Of a stretch of DNA of 64,000 nt, positions 38,477-47,349 are shown piece after piece. The position numbers and the translations under genes were made by a program. The notes under the pieces are model-generated. The model was given only the letters and a program-made list of their open reading frames with translations, made no database searches and was not told the DNA's origin. Positions within the stretch are counted from its first letter, which is position 1; every line of letters begins with the position of its first letter. The stretch is from Rhodoferax potami (GTDB taxonomy: Bacteria > Pseudomonadota > Gammaproteobacteria > Burkholderiales > Burkholderiaceae_C), in the NCBI RefSeq assembly GCF_032193765.1, contig NZ_JAVBIJ010000001.1, forward strand, positions 1,922,001 through 1,986,000, given 5' to 3'.

Positions 38477-41400
38477 CTATTGTAAGGGCAAGGCCTCCGC
38501 AGCCGGCTTCTCGCGCAACACCCAGCGCTTGAATCGGCCCAACAGGTGCTCCAGATCGTCCACCACCGTGAACACCGATGGGATCACCAAGAGGCTGAGC
38601 ACGGTGGACGTGATCAGCCCGCCGATGACCGCGACCGCCATCGGACTGCGGAAGCTGCTGTCTGCAGCGCCCCAGCCCACGGCCAGTGGCACCATGCCGG
38701 CGCCCATGGCGATGGTGGTCATCACAATCGGCCGAGCACGCTTGTGGCAGGCGTCAATGAGCGCGTCAAACCGGCTCATGGGAGCTGCCACGGGGTGACC
38801 ATCACTGCCATCGCTACCCCGGCGCGCCAAGATCGCGTACTCCACCAACAGAATCGAGTTCTTGGTCGCAATGCCCATGAGCATGATGAGCCCGATGAGG
38901 GACGGCATGGAGAAGCTCTGGTTCACCACCAGCAAGCCCACAAACGCGCCACCCAAGGACAGCGGTAGCGCCGCCAGAATGGTGAAAGGCTGCAAGAAGT
39001 CCTTGAACAACAGCACCAGCACGATGTAGATGCACAGCACCCCGGTCAGCATGGCTAGGCCGAAGCTGGCAAACAGCTCGCCCATGACCTCGGCGTCACC
39101 CAGCGCGAGTTGTTTCACTCCGGGTGGCAGGTTGGTGATTGAGGGCAGCTTTTGCACCGCCTCGGTCACATCGCCCAGTGGCGCGCCGGAGAGCTCCACT
39201 TCAAAGGTGATGTTGCGCGAGCGGTTCAGGCGGTCGATCACCGCAGGGCCACCAGCCACTTCGAGCGTCGCCACTTGGCTGAGCATGACCGGGCCTTTGA
39301 CGCCGGGCACTGATAGGCGGCCCAGCAGCTCCAGGTCCTGGCGCGCGGAGTCATCCAGCTTCACCACAATCGGCACTTGACGCTGGCTAAGGTTGAGCTT
39401 GGCCAGCGACGTGTCGTAGTCACCCACCGTCGCAATGCGCAGGGTCTCGCCAATGGCGGCACTGGTCACACCCAAGTCAGCTGCTTTGGCAAAGTCGGGG
39501 CGCACTGCAATTTCAGAGCGGATCAAGCTCGCGCTGGAGGTGATGCTGCCCAAGCCGGGGATGGTGCGCAGGTCACGCTCCACCGCAGCGGCCGCACTGG
39601 CCAGGGCCAGGGGGTCTTCGCCGGTCAGCACCAATTGGTACTTCTCGCCGCTTCCGCCCAAGCCCACCTTGCTGCGGATGCCGGGCACTTCGGACATCGC
39701 CGCGCGGATGGCGTTTTCAATGCCCTGCTTGCGCGGGCGCTGGCCGCGCTCGGTCAACAACACCGTGAGGGTGGCTTTGCGAACCTCGGTGGTACCTGCA
39801 GGCGCAAACGGGTCGGAGCCCGCCGCACCGCCACCGATGGTGGTGTAAATGCTCTGGATGTGATCGACCTTGCCCAGCAACTGGCGGGCATGCTCCGCCG
39901 CATCGCGGGTTTGTTTCAAGGTCGAGCCCGGCGGCAGTTCGATGTAGACCTGCGTCTGCGAGTTGTCGTCCGGCGGAATGAAGCCGGTGGGCAACAAGGG
40001 GATCAGCATGATGGAGCCCACAAAGAACAAAGCCGCCGCACCCATGGTGATCCAGCGGTGGCGCAGCGCCCAACGGCTGGCGCGAATGTAGGCACCCATC
40101 CAAAACGGCTCTTTGTGTTCGCGCGGGCTGCGCTTCATGATGTAGGCAGCCATCATGGGCGTGAGCACCCGTGCCACCACCAGCGAGGCAAACACCGCGA
40201 GTGCTGCCGTCCAGCCGAACTGCTTGAAAAACTTGCCGGGAATGCCGCTCATGAATGCGGTCGGCAAAAACACCGCAATCAGGGTGAAGGTGGTCGCCAC
40301 CACGGCCAGGCCGATTTCGTCGGCCGCTTCCATCGCGGCCTGAAAGGGTGTCTTGCCCATGTTCAGGTGGCGTTCGATGTTCTCGACCTCCACAATCGCA
40401 TCGTCCACCAGCACGCCGATCACCAGCGAGAGCGCTAACAACGTTACGGTGTTGATGGAGAAGCCCAGGTAGGCCATGCCGATGAAGGCGGGAATCGCAG
40501 ACAAAGGCAAAGCCACCGCCGACACGAAGGTCGCACGCCAGTTGCGCAGGAACAGCCACACCACAATCACCGCCAGCACCGCACCTTCGTACAGCATGGT
40601 CATGGACGCATCAAACTCTTCGGCCACGGGCTTCACAAAGTCAAACGCGTAGGTGAGTTCAATATCAGGGTGCTGGGCTTTGAGCTCTTCGAGCGCTGCA
40701 TTCACTGCAGCGCCGACTTCCACCTCGCTGGCACCTTTGCTGCGGGTGATCTCAAACCCCACCACCGGCACACCGTTGAGTAGCGCGGCAGCGCGCGGCT
40801 CAGCGATGGTGTCTTTGACGGTGGCCACTTGGTCGAGGCGCACACGTTGGCCGTTGGACAGCGTCAGCTCCAGATTGGCCAGCTCTTCGGCGGTCTTGAC
40901 AGTGGCCAATGTGCGCATCGGCTGCTCGCTGCCGCCCAGGTCGGCACGGCCGCCTGCGCTCTCGGTTTGCACCTGTTTGAGCTGGCGCGAAATGTCGGCC
41001 GCGGTAGCGCCCAGGCCTTGCAGTTTCATGGGGTCGAGGGCGACCTCCACCTCGCGGGTGACCCCGCCCACGCGTACCACCGAGCCCACGCCCTTCACGC
41101 CCAGCAGGCGGCGCGAGACGGTGTTGTCCACAAACCAGCTCAGCGCTTCGTCATCCATCTTTTCGGAGCGGATGGTGAGCGCCAGAATCGGCGCGCCCGA
41201 CAGGTTCACCTTGTTGATCACCGGGTCGCGCACGTCGCTAGGGAGCTCACTGCGCACGCCCTGCACGGCGCTGCGCACTTCGTCCAGCGCTTCTTGCGTA
41301 GGCTTCTCCAGGCGGAATTCGGCGGTAATGGAAACGCCACCGTCCTGCACCTTGGTGTAGATGTTTTTCAGACCTTGGATGGACGCAATCGCGTTTTCCA

Positions 41401-41599
41401 GCTTGCGGGCCACTTCGGTTTCCAGCTGGGCCGGCGCTGCACCGGGCAGGCTGGCCGAGATGGTGATGTTGGGCAGCTCCAGGTCAGGGAACTGCTGCAC
41501 CTTCATGCTGTTGAAAGCCAGCATGCCGGCGAAGGTCAGCATCACAAAGAGCATAACCGCCGGTATGGGGTTTTTGATCGACCACGAGGAGACATTCAT
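38477..41599 (-). CDS. RND efflux pump inner-membrane subunit (HAE1 type)
   Basis: This 1040-residue trimeric proton-drug antiporter has 12 transmembrane helices and two large periplasmic loops. Markers are the N-terminus WSIKNPIPAVMLFVMLTFAG, the proton-relay helix LALSLVIGVLVDDAIVEVEN with Asp-Asp, GIPGKFFKQFGWTAAL, and the second-half GLIMLMGIATKNSILLVEYA. Length and motifs fit HAE1 multidrug pumps more than heavy-metal ones. It is third in the tetR-OMF-MFP-RND operon, 12 bases after the MFP. Its stop lies about ten bases before the riboswitch of the next gene. Confidence 0.95.
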   Translation of the reverse strand: MNVSSWSIKNPIPAVMLFVMLTFAGMLAFNSMKVQQFPDLELPNITISASLPGAAPAQLETEVARKLENAIASIQGLKNIYTKVQDGGVSITAEFRLEKPTQEALDEVRSAVQGVRSELPSDVRDPVINKVNLSGAPILALTIRSEKMDDEALSWFVDNTVSRRLLGVKGVGSVVRVGGVTREVEVALDPMKLQGLGATAADISRQLKQVQTESAGGRADLGGSEQPMRTLATVKTAEELANLELTLSNGQRVRLDQVATVKDTIAEPRAAALLNGVPVVGFEITRSKGASEVEVGAAVNAALEELKAQHPDIELTYAFDFVKPVAEEFDASMTMLYEGAVLAVIVVWLFLRNWRATFVSAVALPLSAIPAFIGMAYLGFSINTVTLLALSLVIGVLVDDAIVEVENIERHLNMGKTPFQAAMEAADEIGLAVVATTFTLIAVFLPTAFMSGIPGKFFKQFGWTAALAVFASLVVARVLTPMMAAYIMKRSPREHKEPFWMGAYIRASRWALRHRWITMGAAALFFVGSIMLIPLLPTGFIPPDDNSQTQVYIELPPGSTLKQTRDAAEHARQLLGKVDHIQSIYTTIGGGAAGSDPFAPAGTTEVRKATLTVLLTERGQRPRKQGIENAIRAAMSEVPGIRSKVGLGGSGEKYQLVLTGEDPLALASAAAAVERDLRTIPGLGSITSSASLIRSEIAVRPDFAKAADLGVTSAAIGETLRIATVGDYDTSLAKLNLSQRQVPIVVKLDDSARQDLELLGRLSVPGVKGPVMLSQVATLEVAGGPAVIDRLNRSRNITFEVELSGAPLGDVTEAVQKLPSITNLPPGVKQLALGDAEVMGELFASFGLAMLTGVLCIYIVLVLLFKDFLQPFTILAALPLSLGGAFVGLLVVNQSFSMPSLIGLIMLMGIATKNSILLVEYAILARRGSDGSDGHPVAAPMSRFDALIDACHKRARPIVMTTIAMGAGMVPLAVGWGAADSSFRSPMAVAVIGGLITSTVLSLLVIPSVFTVVDDLEHLLGRFKRWVLREKPAAEALPLQ

Positions 41600-41611
41600 C
41601 GGTTTTGCTCC

Positions 41612-41660
41612 TTATTTCGTAGCTGCTTGCGCAGGCGCTACAGGCGCTACAGCCGCTTTT
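41612..41660 (+). repeat. Dispersed repeat copy E, encoding the MFP C-terminus
   Basis: TTATTTCGTAGCTGCTTGCG, then CAGGCGCTACAGGCGCTACA and GCCGCTTTT, antisense to the gene. The GGCGCTACA unit is duplicated. Confidence 0.65.
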
Positions 41661-42805
41661 GGCTTGGAATCTGCAGCGTCCACCACCTTCACGATGTCGC
41701 CTTCACTCAGGAAACTGCCGCCGCTGGCCACCAGCTTGTCTTCCGGCTTCACGCCGCTTTGGATTTCGATCTGCTCACCCACCACGCGGCCGGTCTGCAC
41801 CTTGAGTTGGCTCACCCGGTTGTCGCTGCCCACGCGGTACGCGTAGCTGAAACCGTCGCGCACGAGGACTGCGGTTTGCGGCACGGTAAGTGCCCCGGTG
41901 CTGCCCAGCTCGAACTCACCACGGGCATACATGCCGGGTTTGAACGCGCCACCCAGCGACTGGCCGGCCGTCGATGCTGCCAACAAGTCCACATACACCA
42001 AGCCATTGCGGGTGGCAGCGTCCACGGTGGGCGCAAGCATGCGCACCTTGCCTTTGGCCTGCACGCCACCGGGCGAGGTGACCAGCACCGTCATGCCGGG
42101 TTTGATACGGGCAAACTCCGCCGAGGTCACTTCACCCCGCCACTCCAGCCGCCCTTGGCGGATGAGCTTGAACATTTCGGTGCCAGCCCCCACCACCGCA
42201 CCCACACTGGCACTGCGGGCAGAGATGATGCCACTGTCGGGCGCGAGCAATTGGGTTTGCTTCAAGCGCAGCAGCTGGGCGTCCAGCTGAGCCTGGGCAG
42301 ACGCCACGCGCGCCTTGGCGGTGGCCTCTTGCGTGAGGTACTGGTTGATCTGCTGGGCGCTGATGGCGCCGGTGCCCTGCACGGCGCGCGCGCGGTCGCC
42401 GTTGGCCAGCGCTTCGGCCGCATTGGCCTGCGCCTCGTTCAGGCTGGCACGCGCCAGCGCCACATCGGCCTGCACGCTTTCAGAGGCAAAGGTCGCCAGC
42501 ACCTGGCCGCGCTTCACGCTGTCGCCCACACCCGCGTGCAGCTCAGCCACGCGCAGGCCGCTGGCCTCTGAGCCCACGCTGGCTTCCTGCCAGGCGGCGA
42601 CACCGCCGTTGGCGTAGAGCTTGACAGGCAGCTGGCTGCTCTTGGCCTGCACGGTAGACACGGTCAGCGCAGCTTTGGGCGCAGCAGCGGCCTTGGGGGC
42701 ATCGGCCGCCTGGGTGCGGGTGGCAAACAGGCCGAGGCCGGCAAGGGTCAGCACACTGGCGGTCAGGAGACCCAGGGTCAGGGGTTTGAAGTGAAATTGG
42801 TTCAT
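41612..42805 (-). CDS. RND efflux periplasmic adaptor (MFP)
   Basis: This 397-residue membrane-fusion protein has an N-terminal signal or anchor (TLGLLTASVLTLAGLGLFAT), a lipoyl half motif (VAELHAGVGDSVKRGQVLAT), an alpha-helical hairpin (LARASLNEAQANAAEALANG), the second lipoyl half (LLAPDSGIISARSASVGAVV), and beta-barrel and membrane-proximal parts. No lipobox cysteine is present, so it is probably anchored by its N-terminal helix. The last 16 residues (Ala/Pro/Lys rich) are encoded by a dispersed repeat. Confidence 0.93.
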   Translation of the reverse strand: MNQFHFKPLTLGLLTASVLTLAGLGLFATRTQAADAPKAAAAPKAALTVSTVQAKSSQLPVKLYANGGVAAWQEASVGSEASGLRVAELHAGVGDSVKRGQVLATFASESVQADVALARASLNEAQANAAEALANGDRARAVQGTGAISAQQINQYLTQEATAKARVASAQAQLDAQLLRLKQTQLLAPDSGIISARSASVGAVVGAGTEMFKLIRQGRLEWRGEVTSAEFARIKPGMTVLVTSPGGVQAKGKVRMLAPTVDAATRNGLVYVDLLAASTAGQSLGGAFKPGMYARGEFELGSTGALTVPQTAVLVRDGFSYAYRVGSDNRVSQLKVQTGRVVGEQIEIQSGVKPEDKLVASGGSFLSEGDIVKVVDAADSKPKAAVAPVAPAQAATK

Positions 42806-42867
42806 GGTTTTGCTCTCAAAGAGGTGACAACAAAAAATCGGGGAGTTGTGCGGGAGGTATGCGGGAG

Positions 42868-44319
42868 TTAGGGGCGTGGCTGATCGGCGGCGCTTGAGGT
42901 GGCGTCCGCGTTTAAGCGGTCCGGCTCAAAGCCGCCGCCCAAGGCGCGGTAGAGCGACACCCAGGCGCGGTTGCGTTCCAGTCCCAGCGAGAGCTGGGCT
43001 GATTCCGCTGCCAGCGCATTGCGACGTGCGTCTTCCAGCTCCACCAAGCTGGCCAAGCCCTGGCCGTAGCGGGCCTGGGTGGCTGCGAGCGACTCGGCGT
43101 AGCCGGCGGTGGCCACAGCGGCTTCTAGCTTGCGGGCATCAGTGCTTTGCAGGTTGACCAGTGCTTCTTCTACTTCGCGCACGGCCTGGCGCACCTTGCC
43201 ACGGTAGACCGACACGCTTTGCGCATACGCCGCTTCCGCAGACACCACATTGGCCTTGCGCTGGCCGCCGTCAAAGAGTGGCAATGTGACAGCCAAAGGG
43301 CCAAAGGACCAGGTGTCCAGATTCGTCTCGCGCCCCATGCTGCTGTAGCGCAGCGCACCCACCGAACCGCTCAGGGTCAGGCGTGGGTAGCGCTGGGCTT
43401 TGGCACTGCCCACTTGGGCGCTGGCGACGATCACGTCGCGCTCAGCTGCAAACACATCAGGGCGTTGTGTCAGGGTTTGAGCGGGCACACTTGCTATGGA
43501 AACAGGAGCTGCTTGCGCACGTTCCATGGGCGCTACAGCCAGTTTTTTACGCAAATCCTGCTCAGGCAGGCCGGTCAGAGCTACCAGGGCTTTGACGTCA
43601 AGATCGCATGCTGTTTGTTGTTGGGTCACGCGGCTGCTGCCATCGGCTGCGCTGGCGCGGGCCAGTGCGGCCACCGAGGGCGCTGCAAAACCGGCTTTGG
43701 CATTGAGCTCGGTCAGACGTGCGGTTTCCTGGCGGGAGGCTGCGTCTTTGCGCGCCACACCCAGCAATTGGGTGCAGGTGGCGTAGCTGAAATAAGTGGT
43801 GGCCACTTCAGCGGCTACTGACACACGGGCGTCGTGCCACTGGGCCTGGGTGCCCTGAAACTGCGCGTCTGCCGCATTGCTGACGGCGCGGTTGGCGCCC
43901 ACCAGATCGAGCTCCCAGCTGGCTTGCAGACCTACCGATTGGGTGGTGGCCACTGGCACATCGGGCTGGCTCACGCCACGGCTGGCGCTGACGCTCGCAT
44001 CCAGCTTGGGCAGCAAAGCGGCGTTGGCGGTGGTGCGCTGCGCGCGGGCGGACTCCACCCTCGCCAGTGCCTGGGCCACATTGGGGCTGACGGCTTGTGC
44101 GGCATCGATCAGTTCCACCAACAGCGGGTCGCCCTGCTTCTGCCACCACTGGGCCAGCGAGCCTACGGCCCCTTGGTGGGGCAAAGGAGCCTGCCATTGC
44201 AAGGCAGGAGCAGCATCGACTTTGGCTGGCGGCATGACGATGGCGCATCCGCTCAACATCAGTGTGAGCGCCAGTGCCACATAGGCGGGCTTGGGGGTTC
44301 GTAAATGCATGGGGTTCAT
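42868..44319 (-). CDS. Outer-membrane efflux lipoprotein (NodT/OprM type)
   Basis: This 483-residue TolC-family channel has a lipobox LMLSGC with Cys25. It shows duplicated helical hairpins typical of the family (VESARAQRTTANAALLPKLD; GSAKAQRYPRLTLSGSVGAL; RQAVREVEEALVNLQSTDAR). It completes a tripartite pump with the MFP and RND subunits. Its start overlaps the tetR stop by ATGA. Residues about 257-276 (LAVAPMERAQAAPVSIAS) coincide with an in-frame dispersed repeat. Confidence 0.94.
   Translation of the reverse strand: MNPMHLRTPKPAYVALALTLMLSGCAIVMPPAKVDAAPALQWQAPLPHQGAVGSLAQWWQKQGDPLLVELIDAAQAVSPNVAQALARVESARAQRTTANAALLPKLDASVSASRGVSQPDVPVATTQSVGLQASWELDLVGANRAVSNAADAQFQGTQAQWHDARVSVAAEVATTYFSYATCTQLLGVARKDAASRQETARLTELNAKAGFAAPSVAALARASAADGSSRVTQQQTACDLDVKALVALTGLPEQDLRKKLAVAPMERAQAAPVSIASVPAQTLTQRPDVFAAERDVIVASAQVGSAKAQRYPRLTLSGSVGALRYSSMGRETNLDTWSFGPLAVTLPLFDGGQRKANVVSAEAAYAQSVSVYRGKVRQAVREVEEALVNLQSTDARKLEAAVATAGYAESLAATQARYGQGLASLVELEDARRNALAAESAQLSLGLERNRAWVSLYRALGGGFEPDRLNADATSSAADQPRP
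43493..43550 (+). repeat. Dispersed repeat copy F inside the OMF gene
   Basis: GCTATGGAAACAGGAGCTGC, then TTGCGCACGTTCCATGGGCG and CTACAGCCAGTTTTTTAC, antisense to the gene and in frame. Confidence 0.75.
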
Positions 44320-45041
44320 GGGGCTTGAAGTGAGGTGGATTCAGGGAAATGGGCGGAAGCCGGAGCCTTGGCGCTGCGCCGGAGCGCTTCAGCATCCACC
44401 AGCACCAGGGCATAGGACACCAGACGGTCCAGATAGGCATCTAGGGCCTGCGGCGTATTGACCAGGCCGGGGCGGATCTGGGTGTACAGGTCATTGCCCA
44501 CATGAAGCATGACGCCCAAGCCACTGATGGTGAAGGCGAGCCGGTGGATATCGTCATCTGCTTCAGCGAGCCCGACATGGCGGCAGAGCCCGCGGGTCAG
44601 GGCCATGTGAGCGGGAGCGATGTTGGCGTCAATTTCGTGCTGCCAGGCGCCGGTGGGCTCCAGCATTTCGCGAAAGCAGAGCTTCATGTACTGCTGCTGG
44701 GTGACGTGGCCCTGCTTGAGCGGCTCCAAAAAGCTGGACAACAAACCGCGGATCGCCTGCTCCAGCGTGACGTCGGTGCCCTCTAAGGCCTCGGGGGGCA
44801 ATGGCGGATTGGTGCGCGGGTCAGAAAACACGGCGCGGTACAACCCGGCCTTGTCACCAAAGTAATAGCTGATGGACGCCACATTGGCCTGCGCGGCTAG
44901 GGCAATCTCGCGGATGGAGGTCTTGGCAAAGCCCTGCTCCGCAAACAGTTGCAACGCAGCGTCCAGCAGACGGTTGCGCGCCTCGACCCCGTCACTGCGG
45001 GTGGGCTTGGGGGAAATAGTCTCAGACAAAGGAATCGACAT
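44316..45041 (-). CDS. TetR-family repressor of the efflux operon (CecR-like)
   Basis: This 241-residue regulator has an N-terminal TetR helix-turn-helix (RLLDAALQLFAEQGFAKTSI then REIALAAQANVASISYYFGD) and a ligand-binding domain of the YbiH/CecR (DUF1956) kind (YRAVFSDPRTNPPLPPEAL, FREMLEPTGAWQHEIDANIA). It is the first gene of the tetR-OMF-MFP-RND operon and is coupled to the OMF gene. A 16-bp palindrome directly upstream is probably its operator, so autoregulation of the whole operon is likely. The inducer is unknown. Confidence 0.93.
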   Translation of the reverse strand: MSIPLSETISPKPTRSDGVEARNRLLDAALQLFAEQGFAKTSIREIALAAQANVASISYYFGDKAGLYRAVFSDPRTNPPLPPEALEGTDVTLEQAIRGLLSSFLEPLKQGHVTQQQYMKLCFREMLEPTGAWQHEIDANIAPAHMALTRGLCRHVGLAEADDDIHRLAFTISGLGVMLHVGNDLYTQIRPGLVNTPQALDAYLDRLVSYALVLVDAEALRRSAKAPASAHFPESTSLQAP

Positions 45042-45063
45042 AGGTGCCGATTCTAAGCATATA

Positions 45064-45079
45064 AATCAAACGTTTGATT
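45064..45079. promoter_or_regulatory. Palindromic TetR operator
   Basis: AATCAAACGTTTGATT is a perfect 16-bp palindrome, 22 bases before the tetR start, with TAGAAT as a possible -10 just downstream on the minus strand. It resembles operators of CecR-like repressors. Confidence 0.8.
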
Positions 45080-45107
45080 AAACTATGATGACAGAGAGGG
45101 TTTAGTC

Positions 45108-45506
45108 TCAGCAAAACAAGGATTCACGGAAGACGCCACCCGCCTGCAAGCGGCACTCCATGCCCTGCGCCTGTAGCAACAGAAAGCCATTCTGTGCGGG
45201 CTCAAGCTCCAAAGCGAGTGGCTGATCCCACGTGGATGGCACGGAAATTCTGAGGATGGAAGGCTGCCCTCCCAGGCGTAACGCCCCACTCCGCACGCGA
45301 CCGAACAAGGCTGCGGTGTGCACAGGCGTGCACTGGCGCAACACCAACTCCACGCCCTGCAAAAAGCCGCTGATCGAAGTGTCACCGGGCGTATGGCGGG
45401 TCGCTGCCACGGCGGAAAACAGCACATGTAGATCATCACCCTGCCAGAGGGCTTGGCGGATCTCGGAATCCGCAAACTCCATCTCGAAGGTGGTTTGCGG
45501 CTCCAT
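45108..45506 (-). CDS. Hypothetical protein, 132 residues
   Basis: I do not recognise a family. The protein begins MEPQTTFEMEFADSEIRQAL and alternates hydrophobic strands (DDLHVLFSAVAATRHTP, QGVELVLRQCTPVHTAALFG, PSILRISVPSTWDQPLALEL), which suggests an all-beta fold. Codon positions look coding, and it fills the gap between the ZIP gene and tetR. No signal peptide or membrane helix is seen. A competing frame at 45083-45475 is less protein-like. Confidence 0.6.
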   Translation of the reverse strand: MEPQTTFEMEFADSEIRQALWQGDDLHVLFSAVAATRHTPGDTSISGFLQGVELVLRQCTPVHTAALFGRVRSGALRLGGQPSILRISVPSTWDQPLALELEPAQNGFLLLQAQGMECRLQAGGVFRESLFC

Positions 45507-45520
45507 ACAGGCCGACGCGC

Positions 45521-46345
45521 TCAGTGCCCGTGCCCGAGGCTGCTAACCAAGGCCACCAGACCGATACCCACACCCAGCCAGGCAATTTGCGCAGCCGTTT
45601 CGCGTGCGCTTAAGCGCTTTTGCAACTGGGGAATCAGGTCCGCCAGCGCTACATAGATGAAACTGCTAGACGCCACCGCCAAAAAGTAAGGCAAATAGTC
45701 CTGCAGCTGGTCGACCAGCCAATAGCCGACGATGCCGCCCAACGCGGTCACCGCACCCGCCAAAGTGACCTTGATCAGCGCCGCCTGCTTGTTGGTAGAG
45801 CCATTGCGCAGCACCATCAGGTCCCCCATGTGGTGGGGCACCTCATGGGCTAGCACCGCCAAGGCCGCGATGGCACCCAAGCGCAAATCCGCCACAAAGG
45901 CAGACGCGATCAGCACACCGTCCCCAAAGCAATGCACGCTGTCGCCGGTGAGAATGGCCCAACTGCCGACCGGTTTATCCGCCCCATGGCTGTGCCCGTG
46001 GTGGTGTGCATGGTGACCATGATCGTGGTCGTGATGAGCCTCATGGCTATGCGCCGCAGGACCATGGTGATGCTCGTGGCCGTGGTGCCAGAGCTCCGCT
46101 TTGTCCAAGAGAAAGAAAAAAACCAGACCGATGAGCAGCACCATGAACAGGTCATGGGCACCAGCCTGGCTCTCGAACGCTTCAGGGAGCAGATGCATGA
46201 AGGCAGTGGCCAACAAGGCCCCTGCCGCCAGACTCAACATATGCTGGGTATAACGGGCCAGTGCACCGAAGCTCAGTGCCGCTGCCAACCACACACTCCC
46301 TATGCCGGCCACTAATGTGCCGGCCACAATTGCCAGAAGAATCAA
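45521..46345 (-). CDS. ZIP-family metal transporter with His-rich loop
   Basis: This 274-residue membrane protein has about eight helices. The cytoplasmic loop near residues 90-125 is extremely His-rich (HHGHEHHHG, HDHDHGHHAHHHGHSHG), and the metal-site helices read SVHCFGDGVLIASAFV and VLAHEVPHHMGDLMVL (H..HH in place of the HE(V/I)PHE motif). It should take up Zn2+ or another divalent metal. No nearby ATG fits; the start is TTG 46345, which overlaps the preceding stop in a TTGA, analogous to ATGA coupling. Confidence 0.87.
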   Translation of the reverse strand: MILLAIVAGTLVAGIGSVWLAAALSFGALARYTQHMLSLAAGALLATAFMHLLPEAFESQAGAHDLFMVLLIGLVFFFLLDKAELWHHGHEHHHGPAAHSHEAHHDHDHGHHAHHHGHSHGADKPVGSWAILTGDSVHCFGDGVLIASAFVADLRLGAIAALAVLAHEVPHHMGDLMVLRNGSTNKQAALIKVTLAGAVTALGGIVGYWLVDQLQDYLPYFLAVASSSFIYVALADLIPQLQKRLSARETAAQIAWLGVGIGLVALVSSLGHGH

Positions 46346-47250
46346 ACAACGCCCTTTGCCTTGAACCAGGCCAATGTGCGCTTGAAGCCATCAGCAGCTT
46401 CTTTGGCACGGTAGCTCGGACGGTAGTCCGCGTGGAAGGCGTGCCCGGCTTCGGGATACACCACAAACTGCGAACCCTTGGCAGCTTTGTTGCCCTTTTT
46501 GCCCGCAGCAGCCAAAGCCTTTTTCATGTCGTTGACTGTCGTGACAGGAATGCCCGTGTCTTTGGCGCCATACAGGCCCAAAACAGGTGCATTCAGGCTC
46601 TCGGCCAGATCAATTGGATTCTTGGGAGTCAACTCGGAAGGGGTACCCACCAAGCGACCGTACCAGGCCACACCGGCCTTGACGTCCTTGTTGTGCGCTG
46701 CGTACAACCAGGTGATGCGACCGCCCCAGCAGAAGCCGGTAACCGCCACTTTTTTAGTGTTGCCACCGTTGTCAGCCGCCCATGCCAATGCGCCATCCAA
46801 ATCAGCCATGACTTGCTCGTCAGGCACCTTGGAAACTACTTCGGCCAGCAATTTGCCGATGTCGGTGTATTGCGACGCATCGCCTTGGCGGGCATACAAG
46901 TCTGGCGCGATGGCCAAGTAGCCAGCTTTGGCAAAACGGCGGCAAGTATCGGCAATGTATTCATGCACACCAAAAATTTCTTGCACCACCAACACGATGG
47001 GCAAGTCGGTCTTGTCGGCGGGTGCGGCGTAGTAGAAGGGAACGCTCTCTCCCGCCACGTCGTAAATCTCGGAACCGGTGACAAGTCCGTCAGCAGGTGT
47101 GCTGATTGCGGTTTGCGCCATGATGGGCATCGCGGTGGCCGCGTAACCGACACCGAGTGCCGCCATGATAGCGGTGCGGCGTGTGGCGCCTGCTTCTGTG
47201 GTGCGACCGGGGCGCAAAGAGTCCAATTCGTTCTTTAAATTTTCCAGCAT
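46342..47250 (-). CDS. Dienelactone hydrolase family protein with Tat-like leader
   Basis: This 302-residue alpha/beta hydrolase starts at ATG 47250, seven bases after GGAG; the ATG at 47262 is an alternative. A twin-arginine leader lies at about residues 22-45 (ATRRTAIMAALGVGYAATAM). The DLH core has VVQEIFGVHEYIADTCRRFA, the nucleophile motif VTGFCWGGRITW (Cys), GLYGAKDTGIPV (Asp) and PEAGHAFHADYRP (His). DLHs open lactones such as those of chlorocatechol breakdown, but many relatives have other ester substrates. No catechol genes are nearby. Confidence 0.88.
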   Translation of the reverse strand: MLENLKNELDSLRPGRTTEAGATRRTAIMAALGVGYAATAMPIMAQTAISTPADGLVTGSEIYDVAGESVPFYYAAPADKTDLPIVLVVQEIFGVHEYIADTCRRFAKAGYLAIAPDLYARQGDASQYTDIGKLLAEVVSKVPDEQVMADLDGALAWAADNGGNTKKVAVTGFCWGGRITWLYAAHNKDVKAGVAWYGRLVGTPSELTPKNPIDLAESLNAPVLGLYGAKDTGIPVTTVNDMKKALAAAGKKGNKAAKGSQFVVYPEAGHAFHADYRPSYRAKEAADGFKRTLAWFKAKGVV

Positions 47251-47349
47251 GGGTGTCTCCATAGTTTTTGAAGCGCAAGCGCAAGTGTAGGCAATTACCT
47301 ACCCTTGCGACGCAACAAGCAGACTACAGGAAATCAGGGCAGCCCACTA

